Origin: an uncultured Sphingorhabdus sp.
GTDB taxonomy: Bacteria; Pseudomonadota; Alphaproteobacteria; Sphingomonadales; Sphingomonadaceae
Direction of reading: 5' to 3'
NCBI GenBank assembly: GCA_947492905.1
Contig: CANLOL010000001.1
Location: 2,210,578 to 2,274,577 of the forward strand
Length of the DNA stretch: 64,000 nt
Shown: positions 1-10,113 of the stretch, piece by piece
How positions within the stretch are numbered: the stretch's first letter is position 1
How the letters are laid out: the number at the start of each line of letters is the position of its first letter
Position numbers and translations under genes: made by a program
The notes under the pieces: generated by a model
The model's input: the letters and a program-made list of their open reading frames with translations, nothing else
Database searches by the model: none
Told to the model about the DNA's origin: nothing

Positions 1-1316
1 TTTTTCATAATATCCAAAGTTGCTGCTAATATAGCTTCCGTTCCGGTTGCCACTACTTTTTCAGCATCGGGCGCCCAAAAGGGTGAATGAAGCGAGGGCA
101 AAGCATTACCGCTCTCTTTTGCCGCTTTATATTCATCATGCGGAACGCCGCCTACCCAAAATATAAAGCTTTTTATATTTTCAGGATCAGCGCGTCTGTA
201 ACGGCTAAAATCTTCCCCGCCCATAACTGGCGGTGCACTAATAACGCGCTCGTCACCAAATCTTTCTGTGAATATTTTCACAACAGGTTCAACCAATTCT
301 GGATTGTTAAATGTCGCGGGCGTATATTCATCTTCACGGTGAATGACGGTTGGCATCTTATCTTCTGGTAAACCAGCCGCTATCGCCTCTCCCTTTGCAA
401 TACGCCGAATTCCAGAAATTAGAGCATCGCGTGTTTCGTCTGAATAGCTTCTTACGGTTAATAATAATTTGGCTTCATCGGATATGATATTATGCTTTGA
501 CCCTGCATGAAAACTGCCTACCGTTACAACAGCGGGTTCTTGTGGGCTAATTTCACGGCTTACCAATGTTTGTAATGAAGTAACTATCCTGCTTGCCAAA
601 ACAACAGGATCTTTGGTTGTATGCGGATATGCCCCATGGCCGCCAACACCTTTAACAATGATATCGACGCTATCCACATTGGCCAATGCAAAACCGCTTG
701 AAAAACCAACGATACCAGCTGGAACACCTGCTGCATCATGAAATGCAAAGACATATTCAGGTTTCGGGAAACGTGTATATAGTCCATCTTCCAACATAGC
801 GCGTGCGCCAGAGCCAATTTCCTCAGCAGGCTGCAAAATCATAACTAATGTACCAGACCATTTGTCTTTATTGGCCGAGAGGTAACGCGCAGCACCCACC
901 CAACCCGTCATATGCGTATCATGGCCGCACGCATGCATCACGCCAGTCTCAATACCTTCTGGTGTCGTTGCTTTAACTTTAGAAGCATATGGTAATCCAG
1001 TCTGTTCCACAACAGGCAGAGCGTCCATGTCTGCGCGCAACATAACAGTAGGACCTTCGCCATTTTTCATAACAGCAACCACGCCAGTGCGACCAACTTT
1101 TTCGGTGACATCAAATCCTAATTTGCGAGCTTCATCTGCTAATTTTTTGGCTGTACGAAATTCCTGAAAGCTTAATTCAGGATTGCTATGCAAATCGCGA
1201 TATATTTCCATAAGCGACGGCATTTGCGCCGCCACAGCATCGCGCAATTCATCTGCATGAGCAGGTGTAGTTAATGACAAGAGAGCGGCAAAGGCCGTAG
1301 CATATTTAAGTTTCAT
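1..1316 (-). CDS. Secreted M20-family amidohydrolase (partial, C-terminus beyond left edge)
   Basis: The reading frame is open from the ATG at 1316 to the left edge, so about 438 residues are present and the end is missing. The product starts with a signal peptide (MKLKYATAFAALLSLTTPAHA), which places it in the periplasm. It then matches the M20 peptidase/amidohydrolase family: LRADMDALPV, HACGHDTHM and LQPAEEIGSGA carry the metal-binding Asp, His and Glu residues, and VMGGEDFSRY is the late conserved His/Glu region. Family members hydrolyse N-acyl amino acids or small peptides (hippurate hydrolase, IAA-amino acid hydrolase type). The exact substrate cannot be read. The next gene, on the same strand, ends its coding sequence only 72 bases upstream. 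Confidence 0.9.
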   Translation of the reverse strand, partial: MKLKYATAFAALLSLTTPAHADELRDAVAAQMPSLMEIYRDLHSNPELSFQEFRTAKKLADEARKLGFDVTEKVGRTGVVAVMKNGEGPTVMLRADMDALPVVEQTGLPYASKVKATTPEGIETGVMHACGHDTHMTGWVGAARYLSANKDKWSGTLVMILQPAEEIGSGARAMLEDGLYTRFPKPEYVFAFHDAAGVPAGIVGFSSGFALANVDSVDIIVKGVGGHGAYPHTTKDPVVLASRIVTSLQTLVSREISPQEPAVVTVGSFHAGSKHNIISDEAKLLLTVRSYSDETRDALISGIRRIAKGEAIAAGLPEDKMPTVIHREDEYTPATFNNPELVEPVVKIFTERFGDERVISAPPVMGGEDFSRYRRADPENIKSFIFWVGGVPHDEYKAAKESGNALPSLHSPFWAPDAEKVVATGTEAILAATLDIMK

Positions 1317-1388
1317 GATCTTTTATCCCCAAATGTAAATGCATCATGTCATTGCCTTATGGGATCGTCAAATCATTATTGGCCTTTA

Positions 1389-2174
1389 CTATTGCGCAGT
1401 CCAACCGCCATCTATTTTTATTTCGCTACCTGTAATAGCCGAAGCATCATCTCTGCATAAATATAGCGCCATTGAAGCCACTTGCTCAATAGTCACAAAT
1501 TTCTTACTCGGTTGATTGGCCAATAATACATCATTGATAACTTCATCATAACTCATATCACGCGTCTTCATCGTGTCGGGAATTTGCCCCTCTACCAATG
1601 GTGTCCAAACATATCCTGGGCAAATACTATTCACTGTAATGCCTTGCTGCGCTACTTCTAATGCAACGGTTTTGGTAAAGCCCGATATTCCATGTTTCGC
1701 AGCATTATAGGCTGACTTATAAGGGCTAGCGACTAAACTATGCATCGAACCTGTATTGATAATACGGCCCCATCCTTTTTCTTTCATCGCCGGTAAAGCG
1801 GCTTTGGTAACATGGAAAGTTGATGATAGGATAATCGCAATAATCGCATCCCATTTCTCTTCTGGGAATTCATCTATCGGGGCTACATGTTGTATCCCTG
1901 CATTATTGATAATAATATCTGGCGTACCTAACGTTGCCCCGCATTCTGCGACCATATCCCGAATTTCTTGGGGCTTGGTCAAATCAGCACCATTATAAGC
2001 GGCCTCATCACCATTGAGCATCGTTAACTCATCAACATAAGAAGCAATTTCATTGGGATCACCAAAGCCATTAAGCATGATTTTAGCGCCTTCACTGGCT
2101 AATGCACGAGCATATCCCAAACCGATGCCCGATGTAGAGCCTGTAATTAGCGCCGTTTTTCCTTTTAAGAACAT
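1389..2174 (-). CDS. bdhA: D-3-hydroxybutyrate dehydrogenase (SDR family)
   Basis: This 261-residue classical short-chain dehydrogenase is predicted to interconvert D-3-hydroxybutyrate and acetoacetate with NAD, a step in polyhydroxybutyrate and ketone-body use. The dinucleotide-binding motif TGSTSGIG is at residues 11-18, NNAG at 90-93, and the catalytic Ser143, Tyr156 and Lys160 are in place (YNAAK). The sequence IQHVAPIDEFPEEKWD and the tail KIDGGWTAQ are typical of 3-hydroxybutyrate dehydrogenases rather than 3-oxoacyl-ACP reductases. The length is right for the family. It lies divergent to the zinc metallopeptidase, with a 115-bp spacer holding both promoters. Cofactor and stereospecificity are inferred from family resemblance only. 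Confidence 0.88.
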   Translation of the reverse strand: MFLKGKTALITGSTSGIGLGYARALASEGAKIMLNGFGDPNEIASYVDELTMLNGDEAAYNGADLTKPQEIRDMVAECGATLGTPDIIINNAGIQHVAPIDEFPEEKWDAIIAIILSSTFHVTKAALPAMKEKGWGRIINTGSMHSLVASPYKSAYNAAKHGISGFTKTVALEVAQQGITVNSICPGYVWTPLVEGQIPDTMKTRDMSYDEVINDVLLANQPSKKFVTIEQVASMALYLCRDDASAITGSEIKIDGGWTAQ

Positions 2175-2289
2175 TATGATGACCTTGTAATCTAGTGAAT
2201 CACTGCTGATAAGAGAATAAGACTGTTGCGCTTTTATCGAAATACCGCAATGCTATTGTCTAGATAAAAGAATATTAGGGGGAATTTTC

Positions 2290-3204
2290 ATGCGTCTAGA
2301 TGATTTAGATCCAAGCAATAATGTCCGTGATTTAGGGCGCGGATCAGGGCGTTCAGGTTTTGGCGGCATGGGCGGCGGACGTATGGGTGGAGGCATGGGT
2401 TTACTCATGACGATATTACCCTTTCTCCTTCGCAGCAAATTAGGCTGGGCCATTTTAATCATCGGCGGTATTGGTTATTTCATGTTTGGTGGAGGAGGAA
2501 ATATTGCCTCTCTATCGGGTGATGCACCTATTGGACAGCAAAGCTCAGCAACAGGGTCACAAACCGCTTGCGATACAGAGGAAGAGCTATTTGCTTGCCG
2601 CGTTTTAGCATCAACCGAGCAAAGCTGGTCGCAATTATTTTCCGCTGGCGGACAGCAGTATAAAGCACCTACCCTTAATTTTTATACCGATCAAAACAGC
2701 AGCGCATGCGGCGCAGCACAGGCCGCTATGGGTCCTTTTTACTGCCCTGCTGATCAAGGCATTTATCTCGATACAAATTTCTTTGATGAGATGAAAAACA
2801 AGCTTGGGGCATCAGGTGATTTTGCATATGCTTATGTTATTGCTCATGAGGTTGGTCATCATATTCAAACTATTACAGGTATTTCTAATAAAGTCCGTCA
2901 GGCCCAATCTCGTGTATCAAAAGCAGAGGGTAATGCTCTGCAAGTTCGTATGGAATTACAGGCCGATTGCTATGCGGGCGTATGGGCAAATTTGAACCAA
3001 GATCGTTTAGAAGCTGGCGATATCGAAGAGGGTATGACAGCGGCTAATGCCATTGGCGATGACACATTATCGCGCGCTGCAGGCAGACGTCCCGTGCCAG
3101 AGAGCTTTACGCATGGCACGAGCGATCAGCGCAAAGAGTGGCTACGACGCGGACTTCAAAGCGGTAACCCCAATAGTTGTGACACATTCAAAGGGATATT
3201 ATGA
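2290..3204 (+). CDS. Neutral zinc metallopeptidase, YpfJ-like
   Basis: The 304-residue product belongs to the putative neutral zinc metallopeptidase family (YpfJ type). A charged N-terminus with a Gly/Met-rich stretch (residues 22-38) leads into a membrane segment at about 51-66, so the catalytic part should lie in the periplasm. The zinc site HEVGH is at 186-190 and the likely third ligand is Glu222 in [11 protein letters not shown] strong ribosome-binding site (AGGGGGA) precedes the ATG. The stop overlaps the ATG of the next gene, so the two are probably translationally coupled. The physiological substrate is not known for the family. Confidence 0.87.
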   Translation: MRLDDLDPSNNVRDLGRGSGRSGFGGMGGGRMGGGMGLLMTILPFLLRSKLGWAILIIGGIGYFMFGGGGNIASLSGDAPIGQQSSATGSQTACDTEEELFACRVLASTEQSWSQLFSAGGQQYKAPTLNFYTDQNSSACGAAQAAMGPFYCPADQGIYLDTNFFDEMKNKLGASGDFAYAYVIAHEVGHHIQTITGISNKVRQAQSRVSKAEGNALQVRMELQADCYAGVWANLNQDRLEAGDIEEGMTAANAIGDDTLSRAAGRRPVPESFTHGTSDQRKEWLRRGLQSGNPNSCDTFKGIL

Positions 3205-3695
3205 TGAAACTATCATTTTTGATATTATTATTGGCCCCAATATCATTGGCGGCTTTGCACGCACAATCGACCAAAGATACGGCATCCGATATAGCCACGC
3301 AGCCAGCGCAAGATGTGAATGCTAAAAAAATAAAAATACCCGAAAAATTAAAAGATATTCAAAAAAAACCATACTCGCTTAAAAATTTAGACAGCTGCTC
3401 TGCACTGATAAAAGAGGTCAATGAATTGAGTGAATTGCTCGGCCCTGATCTTGATGAAAAAGTCGATAAAGAAGCTTCCAAAAAAAGGAAAGAAACCGCA
3501 AAACGAGTAGGCGGTTCCATCACTGGCAGTATCATTCCATTTCGCGGTATTGTGCGCGAAGTATCTGGCGCAGCAAAGGCGCAGCGAAAATATAATAAAG
3601 CTGTAACGGCGGGCATAACACGCAGAGCCTTCCTGAAGGGCGTTGGCCAAGAGCGCAAATGCGCTATTCCTGCACGCCCAACATCCGTTAAATAA
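3201..3695 (+). CDS. Secreted protein of unknown function
   Basis: I do not recognise this 164-residue protein. It begins with a signal peptide (cleavage near ALHA-QS, residue 22), then a Lys-rich linker and a short region with two cysteines. A Gly/Ile-rich stretch near residues 104-118 ([21 protein letters not shown]) could insert in or lie on a membrane. The ATG overlaps the stop of the metallopeptidase by four bases, so it probably shares that mRNA and perhaps that protein's work at the cell envelope. No catalytic motif is visible. Confidence 0.65.
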   Translation: MMKLSFLILLLAPISLAALHAQSTKDTASDIATQPAQDVNAKKIKIPEKLKDIQKKPYSLKNLDSCSALIKEVNELSELLGPDLDEKVDKEASKKRKETAKRVGGSITGSIIPFRGIVREVSGAAKAQRKYNKAVTAGITRRAFLKGVGQERKCAIPARPTSVK

Positions 3696-3709
3696 GTTAG
3701 AATCATCTA

Positions 3710-4858
3710 ATGAAGCTCTCGCAATGCCACAATGTAAAAGACTTTCGAGAGCTTGCCCGAAGACGATTGCCTTATCCGATATTTGATTATATCGACGGGG
3801 CAGCGGATGATGAAGTAACAAAAAATCGCAATGCATCCTCTTTTGATGATTGTGATCTTATCCCCAATGTTTTGGCGGGCGTTGAAAATGTCGATATGTC
3901 GGTAACGGTCATGGGACAGAAAATGGATATGCCATTATTTCTCTCCCCAACAGCATTACAGCGATTATTTCATTGGCAAGGCGAGCGAGCAGTGGCAAGC
4001 GCTGCACAAAAATATGGGACTTTCTTTGGTATAAGTTCGCTTGCAACCGTTAGCATAGAGGAAATAGGCGAGAGCATCACCACGCCCAAAATGTTTCAGC
4101 TCTATATCCACAAAGACAAAGCATTAAACGCATCGATGATAGAGCGCTGTAAAGCAGCGAATTTTGATGCACTAACTTTGACAGTTGATACTATCGTTGG
4201 CGGTAACAGAGAGCGTTGCCTGCGTAGCGGGTTTACTAGCCCTCCGAAAATAACCCCGCGTAGTTTTTTGAGCTATGCTGCTAAACCAGCTTGGGGGTTA
4301 AATTATATGTTGCGCGAGAAATTTGAGCTCTCCAACTTAAAAGATCATGTCGATGAAGGGTCAAATGTTGCGCTTTCGGTCGGCGAATATTTCAATACAA
4401 TGCTCGATCAATCTATGGATTGGGATATGGCGGCGCAAATTTGCCAACATTGGGGTGGCCAATTTTGTCTAAAAGGCATTATGTCCGCTGATGATGCGCG
4501 CCGCGCCGTCGAAATAGGCGCTGATGCTATTATGATTTCCAATCATGGTGGGCGGCAGTTGGATGGATCGCGCAGCCCCTTTGATCAAATCTCTGAAATA
4601 GCCGATGCTGTTGGCGGTCAAATAGATATTATTTGCGATGGTGGCATTACGCGCGGGTCTCATATCCTCAAAGCAATGGCTTGCGGCGCGACTGCTTGTT
4701 CGGGCGGAAGGCTCTATCTTTATGCACTAGCCGCTGCGGGGCAAGAGGGCGTTGAGCGTATCATGGGTAAATTGCGCGAGGAGATTGAACGCGACATGAA
4801 ACTCATGGGCGTTACGTCATTGTCTCAGCTTGATCGTTCGATGCTAAGGTGGCGATAA
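3710..4858 (+). CDS. lldD: FMN-dependent alpha-hydroxy-acid (L-lactate) dehydrogenase
   Basis: The 382-residue protein belongs to the FMN-dependent alpha-hydroxy-acid oxidase/dehydrogenase family. The opening NVKDFRELARRRLPYPIFDYIDGAADDE is typical of LldD. The catalytic base His279 and substrate-binding Arg282 sit in ISNHGGRQLDG, and the FMN phosphate site is IICDGGITRGSHILKAMACGA. The closest known function is quinone-linked oxidation of L-lactate to pyruvate at the inner membrane. Mandelate or glycolate are possible substrates too, since these enzymes share all the visible motifs. Its 3' end overlaps the convergent gene at 4844-5575 by 15 bases. Confidence 0.85.
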   Translation: MKLSQCHNVKDFRELARRRLPYPIFDYIDGAADDEVTKNRNASSFDDCDLIPNVLAGVENVDMSVTVMGQKMDMPLFLSPTALQRLFHWQGERAVASAAQKYGTFFGISSLATVSIEEIGESITTPKMFQLYIHKDKALNASMIERCKAANFDALTLTVDTIVGGNRERCLRSGFTSPPKITPRSFLSYAAKPAWGLNYMLREKFELSNLKDHVDEGSNVALSVGEYFNTMLDQSMDWDMAAQICQHWGGQFCLKGIMSADDARRAVEIGADAIMISNHGGRQLDGSRSPFDQISEIADAVGGQIDIICDGGITRGSHILKAMACGATACSGGRLYLYALAAAGQEGVERIMGKLREEIERDMKLMGVTSLSQLDRSMLRWR

Positions 4859-5575
4859 TATAGCCGCCCTTGACGCCAAACATAAATAGATAGCAAATAT
4901 CAGAGGGCACAAGATTAAAAAATCAGATGTTGTAACTACAGTCAAACCAGATATTAAAAATATTAATATGATCAAACCAAAGACAATCGAAACTATCCAT
5001 GATTTTAATGGTTTTTCATAATCCCATTCCCATAAACTCACTGGTAATGCGCCAAAATAAAATGATATTATAAAACCCATAATTATTGAGATTATTAAAA
5101 TTACCGGTAACGCCATTAAATTATAAAAAATGGGTATAGCTATACTGTCACTATGTATTGGAAACATATTTCTAACCAAGTCTAATTCTAAACCGAGGAT
5201 AATACCCACAGTAGTTCCAAGGCATATTGCTGTACCAATCATAAAATATTGCAATTTACTAGAGGGCGAACGCCACAAACTAATATTTTTATGACGATTA
5301 TTCGATAACCATGAATGCAAAGCTAATAATGTAAGAGATGTTATAATTAGAGACGATCCTAAATTAATAAAGTCATATCTATAGGTACGCAAACCATCAC
5401 GTTCTTTATGCCAATTAGCGCAATCACCTTGGCAGCCTGTTAAGAACAAATCAGCCGCCGCTTCAGCATCAGTAAATGCTGGCAATGCTCTACCATAAAT
5501 TATGGCACAAATTCCAATTACAATAAGCAACCTAAAGCAGATTGAAAATCTACTCTTAAGTCTTGTTTTCATCAA
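4844..5575 (-). CDS. Multi-pass membrane protein of unknown function, in the sdhCDA operon
   Basis: The 243-residue product has about six hydrophobic segments (roughly residues 11-30, 69-88, 110-130, 147-173, 192-213 and 216-236) and no motif I recognise. A Cys-containing loop ([18 protein letters not shown], about 46-63) probably faces the periplasm. The ATG overlaps the stop of sdhA by four bases, so it is expected to be cotranscribed with the succinate dehydrogenase genes and occupies the place where sdhB usually sits. It does not resemble an iron-sulfur subunit: the cysteine spacing of SdhB is absent. Its base composition is noticeably AT-rich compared with sdhA. Confidence 0.6.
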   Translation of the reverse strand: MMKTRLKSRFSICFRLLIVIGICAIIYGRALPAFTDAEAAADLFLTGCQGDCANWHKERDGLRTYRYDFINLGSSLIITSLTLLALHSWLSNNRHKNISLWRSPSSKLQYFMIGTAICLGTTVGIILGLELDLVRNMFPIHSDSIAIPIFYNLMALPVILIISIIMGFIISFYFGALPVSLWEWDYEKPLKSWIVSIVFGLIILIFLISGLTVVTTSDFLILCPLIFAIYLCLASRAAILSPP

Positions 5576-7383
5576 TAAACACGCTTCTTCGGTTTGATAT
5601 ATTCTGCATCATCGGTCAGTGTAAATTCATGGACTGGGCGATAGTCAATTTTGACTTTGCCATCTTTACCGCCCCAACCATCAAAATTAGCAATGGTATG
5701 TTTCATCCATTTTTTATCATCACGATCACCATAATCTTCATGCATATGTGCACCGCGGCTTTCTTTGCGATTTTCAGCACTATTCATGGTGCAAACCGCT
5801 TGGCCAAGAAGATTATCAAGCTCTAATGTTTCGATAAGATCGGTATTCCAAATTAATGAGGTATCGGTCACATGCACATCTTCCATGCGCTTATTAACCT
5901 TTTGCATCAAATCTTTGCCTTCGCTGAGCAGCGCATTATCGCGGAACACAGCACAATGTTTTTGCATTGTTTTTTGCATTTCCAAACGAATTTCAGCGGT
6001 TGGTGATCCGCCCTTCGCATTGCGGAAATGATCAATCCGCGCCAAAGACATATCCGCGCTATCTTTTGGTAGTGGCTGATGCGAAGTACCGGGTTTAATA
6101 GTCTCTTTAAGGCGCAAACCAGTAGCACGGCCAAATACGACTAAGTCGATTAAGCTATTAGAGCCCAAGCGGTTCGCACCATGTACCGATACGCAAGCGG
6201 CCTCGCCCACGGCATAGAGGCCAGGAACTGTTGCATCAGGATCTTTCTTGGTCGCCAATATTACTTCGCCATGATAATTGGTTGGAATACCGCCCATATT
6301 ATAGTGAACGGTTGGCACAACTGGGAGCGGTTGACGGGTCAGATCGCGACCTGCGAAAATTTTACCTGTCTCGGTAATACCAGGCAAACGCTCTGCTAAT
6401 ATGTCTTGGTCAATATGATCAAGGTGCAGATAAATATGGTCATTTTCTTTACCGACGCCGCGTCCTTCACGGATTTCGGTTGCCATGCAGCGCGATACAA
6501 CATCGCGGCTCGCCAAATCTTTGGCGGATGGCGCATAACGCTCCATGAAACGCTCGCCTTCGGAATTGGTCAAATAACCGCCCTCACCGCGCGCACCTTC
6601 CGTAATCAATACACCAGCGCCATAAATACCCGTTGGGTGGAATTGGACAAATTCCATATCTTGAAGCGCAATGCCCGCACGAAGAGCCATACCGCCACCA
6701 TCGCCGGTACAAGTATGCGCAGAGGTCGCTGAGAAATAGCAGCGGCCATAGCCGCCCGTTGCCAATGTCACTGCATGGCTGCGGAAACGATGGATAGAGC
6801 CATCTTCCATACACATAGCGATAACGCCTCGGCAGGCACCATCTTCCATGATGAGATCGATAGCGAAATATTCTACAAAGAAATCCGCATCATATTTTAA
6901 GCTTTGTTGATAGAGTGCATGGAGCATCGCATGGCCGGTCCTATCCGCAGCTGCACAAGTACGTTGCACCGGAGGGCCCTCGCCCATATTTTGCATATGA
7001 CCACCAAAAGGACGCTGATAAATAGTCCCATCATCATTACGTGAAAAGGGAACACCAGCATGTTCCAATTCATATACGGCTGCGGGTGCTTCGCGCACCA
7101 AATATTCAATCGCATCTTGATCGCCAAGCCAATCAGAACCTTTGACTGTATCAAACATATGCCATGACCAATGATCGGGCGTATTATTTCCCAAAGAAGC
7201 GGCAATACCGCCTTGAGCCGCCACGGTATGGCTGCGGGTTGGGAACACTTTGGTAATGCAAGCGGTTTTCAATCCTGCTTCTGCGCTACCCATAGTGGCA
7301 CGAAGACCAGAACCACCAGCGCCCACAACAACGGAGTCATAGGTATGGTCAATAATTTTATAGCTTGGTTGAGTATCCGACAT
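5572..7383 (-). CDS. sdhA: Succinate dehydrogenase flavoprotein subunit
   Basis: This 603-residue protein is the FAD-carrying subunit of respiratory complex II, which oxidises succinate to fumarate on the cytoplasmic face of the inner membrane. The ADP-binding motif [12 protein letters not shown] lies at about residues 19-30, the covalent FAD-binding His is in [10 protein letters not shown], and the active-site segments [13 protein letters not shown] and [13 protein letters not shown] are intact. The C-terminal [22 protein letters not shown] is typical of alphaproteobacterial and mitochondrial SdhA. It overlaps sdhD by one base (TAATG). The usual partner sdhB does not follow. Confidence 0.97.
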   Translation of the reverse strand: MSDTQPSYKIIDHTYDSVVVGAGGSGLRATMGSAEAGLKTACITKVFPTRSHTVAAQGGIAASLGNNTPDHWSWHMFDTVKGSDWLGDQDAIEYLVREAPAAVYELEHAGVPFSRNDDGTIYQRPFGGHMQNMGEGPPVQRTCAAADRTGHAMLHALYQQSLKYDADFFVEYFAIDLIMEDGACRGVIAMCMEDGSIHRFRSHAVTLATGGYGRCYFSATSAHTCTGDGGGMALRAGIALQDMEFVQFHPTGIYGAGVLITEGARGEGGYLTNSEGERFMERYAPSAKDLASRDVVSRCMATEIREGRGVGKENDHIYLHLDHIDQDILAERLPGITETGKIFAGRDLTRQPLPVVPTVHYNMGGIPTNYHGEVILATKKDPDATVPGLYAVGEAACVSVHGANRLGSNSLIDLVVFGRATGLRLKETIKPGTSHQPLPKDSADMSLARIDHFRNAKGGSPTAEIRLEMQKTMQKHCAVFRDNALLSEGKDLMQKVNKRMEDVHVTDTSLIWNTDLIETLELDNLLGQAVCTMNSAENRKESRGAHMHEDYGDRDDKKWMKHTIANFDGWGGKDGKVKIDYRPVHEFTLTDDAEYIKPKKRVY

Positions 7384-7772
7384 TAAGAAGCAACTCCCGT
7401 AAAGGCCAATTTAGCAACAACGAAAATACCAAAAATGGCACCAGCGAAGGCGTAGAAATTTAATAAGGTTAGAGCGATCAACCGAAGCGCAGTGTCAGGC
7501 ACATAATCCTCTATCATAACTTGCATACCCAATTTTAGATGCCAGAATATGCTGATAAGCATCAATATCATGGGTACGGCAACTGAAATTTGCGATAGCC
7601 AAGCGGCCAATGTTTCATGCTCATAATTGGTGAGCGTCAAAATGGAAAATAACAGCCATAATGTAAGCGTTAAATTCCCAAGAGCGGTTAGTCGCTGAAC
7701 GATCCAGTGATGCGAACCATGTTTAGCTGATCCAAGCCCTCGAACGCGGCCTATTCCTGTTCCTTGTCCCAT
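7383..7772 (-). CDS. sdhD: Succinate dehydrogenase membrane anchor subunit
   Basis: This 129-residue protein with three membrane helices matches the SdhD anchor of complex II. The N-terminal [22 protein letters not shown] holds the conserved region before the first helix. The haem-ligand region is [19 protein letters not shown], with the typical H-x-x-x-G-M-Q-V-x-x-E-D-Y pattern. It lies between sdhC (three-base gap) and sdhA (one-base overlap). With SdhC it anchors the flavoprotein arm and forms the haem b and ubiquinone sites. Confidence 0.93.
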   Translation of the reverse strand: MGQGTGIGRVRGLGSAKHGSHHWIVQRLTALGNLTLTLWLLFSILTLTNYEHETLAAWLSQISVAVPMILMLISIFWHLKLGMQVMIEDYVPDTALRLIALTLLNFYAFAGAIFGIFVVAKLAFTGVAS

Positions 7773-7775
7773 GGA

Positions 7776-8180
7776 TTAACCCTCCAACATATTCGTAAAG
7801 ATATAAGCCCAGACAAGTCCTGTCGCAACGATTGCGCCAACAAATGTCATTATCGACCAGAATTTATTACCGGTTAATTCATAGCCTGCACCTGCATCCA
7901 TCACCAAATGGCGAATCCCGCCAAAAAGATGTTGAAAAAATGACCATGTAATGCCGACCAAAACGACATAACCTAGATAATAAAAATCAAACCAGCTTTT
8001 CAAATAATCCAAAGCCTCTGGCCCGGTTGAAACAGCGTATAGCCACCACAAAAGAACCAGCGCACCAACAGTTGCCAGCGCATTACCGACAATACGATTG
8101 ACTATGGAAACCAGCATAGCCGGCCCCCAGCGATATACGCCCAAATGCGGGGATAATGGTCTAGATTTATTTTGGCTCAT
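7776..8180 (-). CDS. sdhC: Succinate dehydrogenase cytochrome b556 subunit
   Basis: I choose the ATG at 8180 (MSQNKSRPLSPHLGVYRWG), because this is where family similarity begins; the frame is open for 17 more codons upstream. The product has 134 residues. The RPLSPHLxVYRW motif, the Ser/Arg quinone-site region (VSIVNRIVG) and the haem-ligand segment FFQHLFGGIRHLVMDAG are present, with three membrane helices. It is the first gene of sdhCDA. The spacer upstream is shared with the divergent SDR gene and should hold the operon promoter. Confidence 0.92.
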   Translation of the reverse strand: MSQNKSRPLSPHLGVYRWGPAMLVSIVNRIVGNALATVGALVLLWWLYAVSTGPEALDYLKSWFDFYYLGYVVLVGITWSFFQHLFGGIRHLVMDAGAGYELTGNKFWSIMTFVGAIVATGLVWAYIFTNMLEG

Positions 8181-8343
8181 AGCGAAGCTCATCCTGTAGA
8201 AAAATCTAATCAAACAAATGCTTTTCAGCAAATAATGAAACAGTCTTTAACCGATTGCCATAATGTTGCAAGTGGCCCTTAGCCTTTTTGCACAAATTTT
8301 TGTCTTTCGCCTGCTCTCTCTATCATTATTCTTTCAATTTATA

Positions 8344-8362
8344 CCAATCAGCCTATGATTGG
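8344..8362. promoter_or_regulatory. Inverted repeat directly before the SDR start codon
   Basis: CCAATCA and TGATTGG form a perfect seven-base inverted repeat around a five-base loop, ending three bases before the ATG at 8366. No Shine-Dalgarno sequence is visible, so in mRNA the hairpin would occlude the initiation region, or in DNA it could be an operator. Function is inference. Confidence 0.35.
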
Positions 8363-8365
8363 CAT

Positions 8366-9088
8366 ATGTCAAAATTAAATATAGTGATTACAGGGTCCAG
8401 CCGCGGTATTGGCAAAGCCATATATGATATGTTGGATCAAAAACAATGCCATATTGTCGGACATTCCAGCCGAGAATATGACACGCAACCCAATAATATT
8501 GTCTGCGATTTATCCCAAGATGAAGCAGCGCAAACTCTCTGGCAAAGTGCATTAGAGAGATGCGATGGGCGCATTGATGTTTTGATTAACAATGCAGGCA
8601 TTTTTGATCCCAATCCCATTGATGTAGATGATGATATTTGGACAGAGAATTGGCGCAAAACCATGACCATTAATTTGGATGCCGCAGCTCAATTGTGCCG
8701 CTTTGCCGTTAAGCATTGGCAGGATTCAAGACGCGAAGGACGTATCATTAATATCGCCAGCCGCGCAGCCTATCGAGGCGATTCTCCGCATCATTGGCAC
8801 TATGCTGCTTCAAAAGCGGGTATGGTGGCTATGACAAAAACCATTGCACGCGCTTATGCCAACCAGTCTATTTATGCTTTTGGGATTTGCCCTGGCTTTA
8901 CCATGACTGGCATGGCCGAAGATTATTTGGAAAGTCGTGGCGGGGATAAATTATTGGCTGATATTCCACTGGGCAAAGTGGCCGATCCAGATGAGATTGC
9001 TGAAATTGCTACATTTTGCGCGCTGAATGCACCGCCTTCTATGACAGGAAGCATATTGGATGCCAATGGCGCTAGCTATGTCCGATAA
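8366..9088 (+). CDS. Short-chain dehydrogenase/reductase
   Basis: The ATG at 8366 is chosen because MSKLNIVITGSSRGIGKA is the normal start of an SDR; the frame extends 26 codons further up without family similarity. The product is 240 residues, with the cofactor motif TGSSRGIG near residue 9, NNAGIFDPN, catalytic Ser in NIASRAAYRG and the YxxxK pair in HYAASKAGM. The ending TMTGMAEDYLESRGG...GSILDANGASYVR has the C-terminal layout of FabG-like SDRs. The substrate is unknown. The gene overlaps prmA by 11 bases, so the two are likely cotranscribed. Confidence 0.82.
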   Translation: MSKLNIVITGSSRGIGKAIYDMLDQKQCHIVGHSSREYDTQPNNIVCDLSQDEAAQTLWQSALERCDGRIDVLINNAGIFDPNPIDVDDDIWTENWRKTMTINLDAAAQLCRFAVKHWQDSRREGRIINIASRAAYRGDSPHHWHYAASKAGMVAMTKTIARAYANQSIYAFGICPGFTMTGMAEDYLESRGGDKLLADIPLGKVADPDEIAEIATFCALNAPPSMTGSILDANGASYVR

Positions 9089-10067
9089 TCAAATCGACCA
9101 TTATAAATTATCACTACCCTGCACACGGGCTGATGCTGAAACCATCAATATAAAGTTAGAGATTGATAATGAATGGACAGATAATTCACCAACGGTCGTG
9201 GCGCGGGAAACTATTGAATTTGATAATGATAGCTGGGTGATAGAAATATATCTAACCCAATTGCCAGATGACAGATTATATACAGATTTATCGCGATTAA
9301 TGGGTAGGCCGATAGATAGTGACATTCAAATCGACAAATTTATGGATGAAGATTGGGTCACGCTCAGTCAAAGCGGCCTAGAGCCTATCGCAATTGGTCA
9401 ATTTCATATCCATAATAGCCAACAACGCCCATTAGATGGCAAGACCAATATAGAAATTTCTGCTGGCCAAGCATTTGGCACGGGCCATCATTATACGACT
9501 TCGGGTTGTTTAGCTGCACTTAATAAGCTGCATCAGCAAGGACAGAGCTATTCTAATATTGCAGATATTGGCACTGGCACAGGGCTGCTGGCATTTGTCG
9601 CAAAAAAACTATGGCCTGACAGTGCAATTATGGCCAGCGATAGTGATCCTGTGGCGGTCGATTTTGCGATAAAAGCGGCCCAAGATAATCGTATATCTAC
9701 GGGCAGCGAAAGCAGCGAAATTTTAATGTTATGTGCATCTGGCACAGATCATGATACAATCCTTAATCGGGCCCCATATGATCTGGTGATTGCCAATATA
9801 TTGGCTGGCCCACTGATAGAGCTCGCCACTGCATTTCATCACATATTGGCCAAAGACGGTTTGTTAATATTAGCGGGGTTATTGGATAGCCAATTGAAGC
9901 AGGTGGTTGATGCTTATCAAACCATGCCTATGCAGCTCATAGAAAAAGATATGGAGAGCCATTGGCCCATATTGATTTTCAAAAAAACCGACGATTACAG
10001 AGAAGATTCAATAAATAAAACCAAAGGTCGCACTAGTCAAAAAGACGGCGATTATGGCGAGTGGTAA
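9078..10067 (+). CDS. prmA: Ribosomal protein L11 methyltransferase
   Basis: The ATG at 9078 (MSDNQIDHYKL) is preferred over one six codons upstream. PrmA methylates lysines and the N-terminus of ribosomal protein L11 with S-adenosylmethionine. The AdoMet site IADIGTGTGLLAFVAKKLWP, the acidic ASDSDPVAVDFA, and the PrmA-type NPPY-like motif IANILAGPLIELA are present, as is FGTGHHYTTSGCL just before the AdoMet domain. At 329 residues it is slightly longer than usual because of a hydrophilic tail (about residues 300-329) after ILIFKK. That tail is probably non-essential. Confidence 0.87.
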   Translation: MSDNQIDHYKLSLPCTRADAETINIKLEIDNEWTDNSPTVVARETIEFDNDSWVIEIYLTQLPDDRLYTDLSRLMGRPIDSDIQIDKFMDEDWVTLSQSGLEPIAIGQFHIHNSQQRPLDGKTNIEISAGQAFGTGHHYTTSGCLAALNKLHQQGQSYSNIADIGTGTGLLAFVAKKLWPDSAIMASDSDPVAVDFAIKAAQDNRISTGSESSEILMLCASGTDHDTILNRAPYDLVIANILAGPLIELATAFHHILAKDGLLILAGLLDSQLKQVVDAYQTMPMQLIEKDMESHWPILIFKKTDDYREDSINKTKGRTSQKDGDYGEW

Positions 10068-10113
10068 TGTTTACATTTTAAGCTTTTTTTCGTTTCTAAT
10101 AATTTTTCAGCAT

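Noticed and set aside
3387-3836. 149-codon minus-strand frame across the end of the secreted protein and lldD
   Set aside because: Antisense to two supported genes; Cys/Phe-rich shadow composition.
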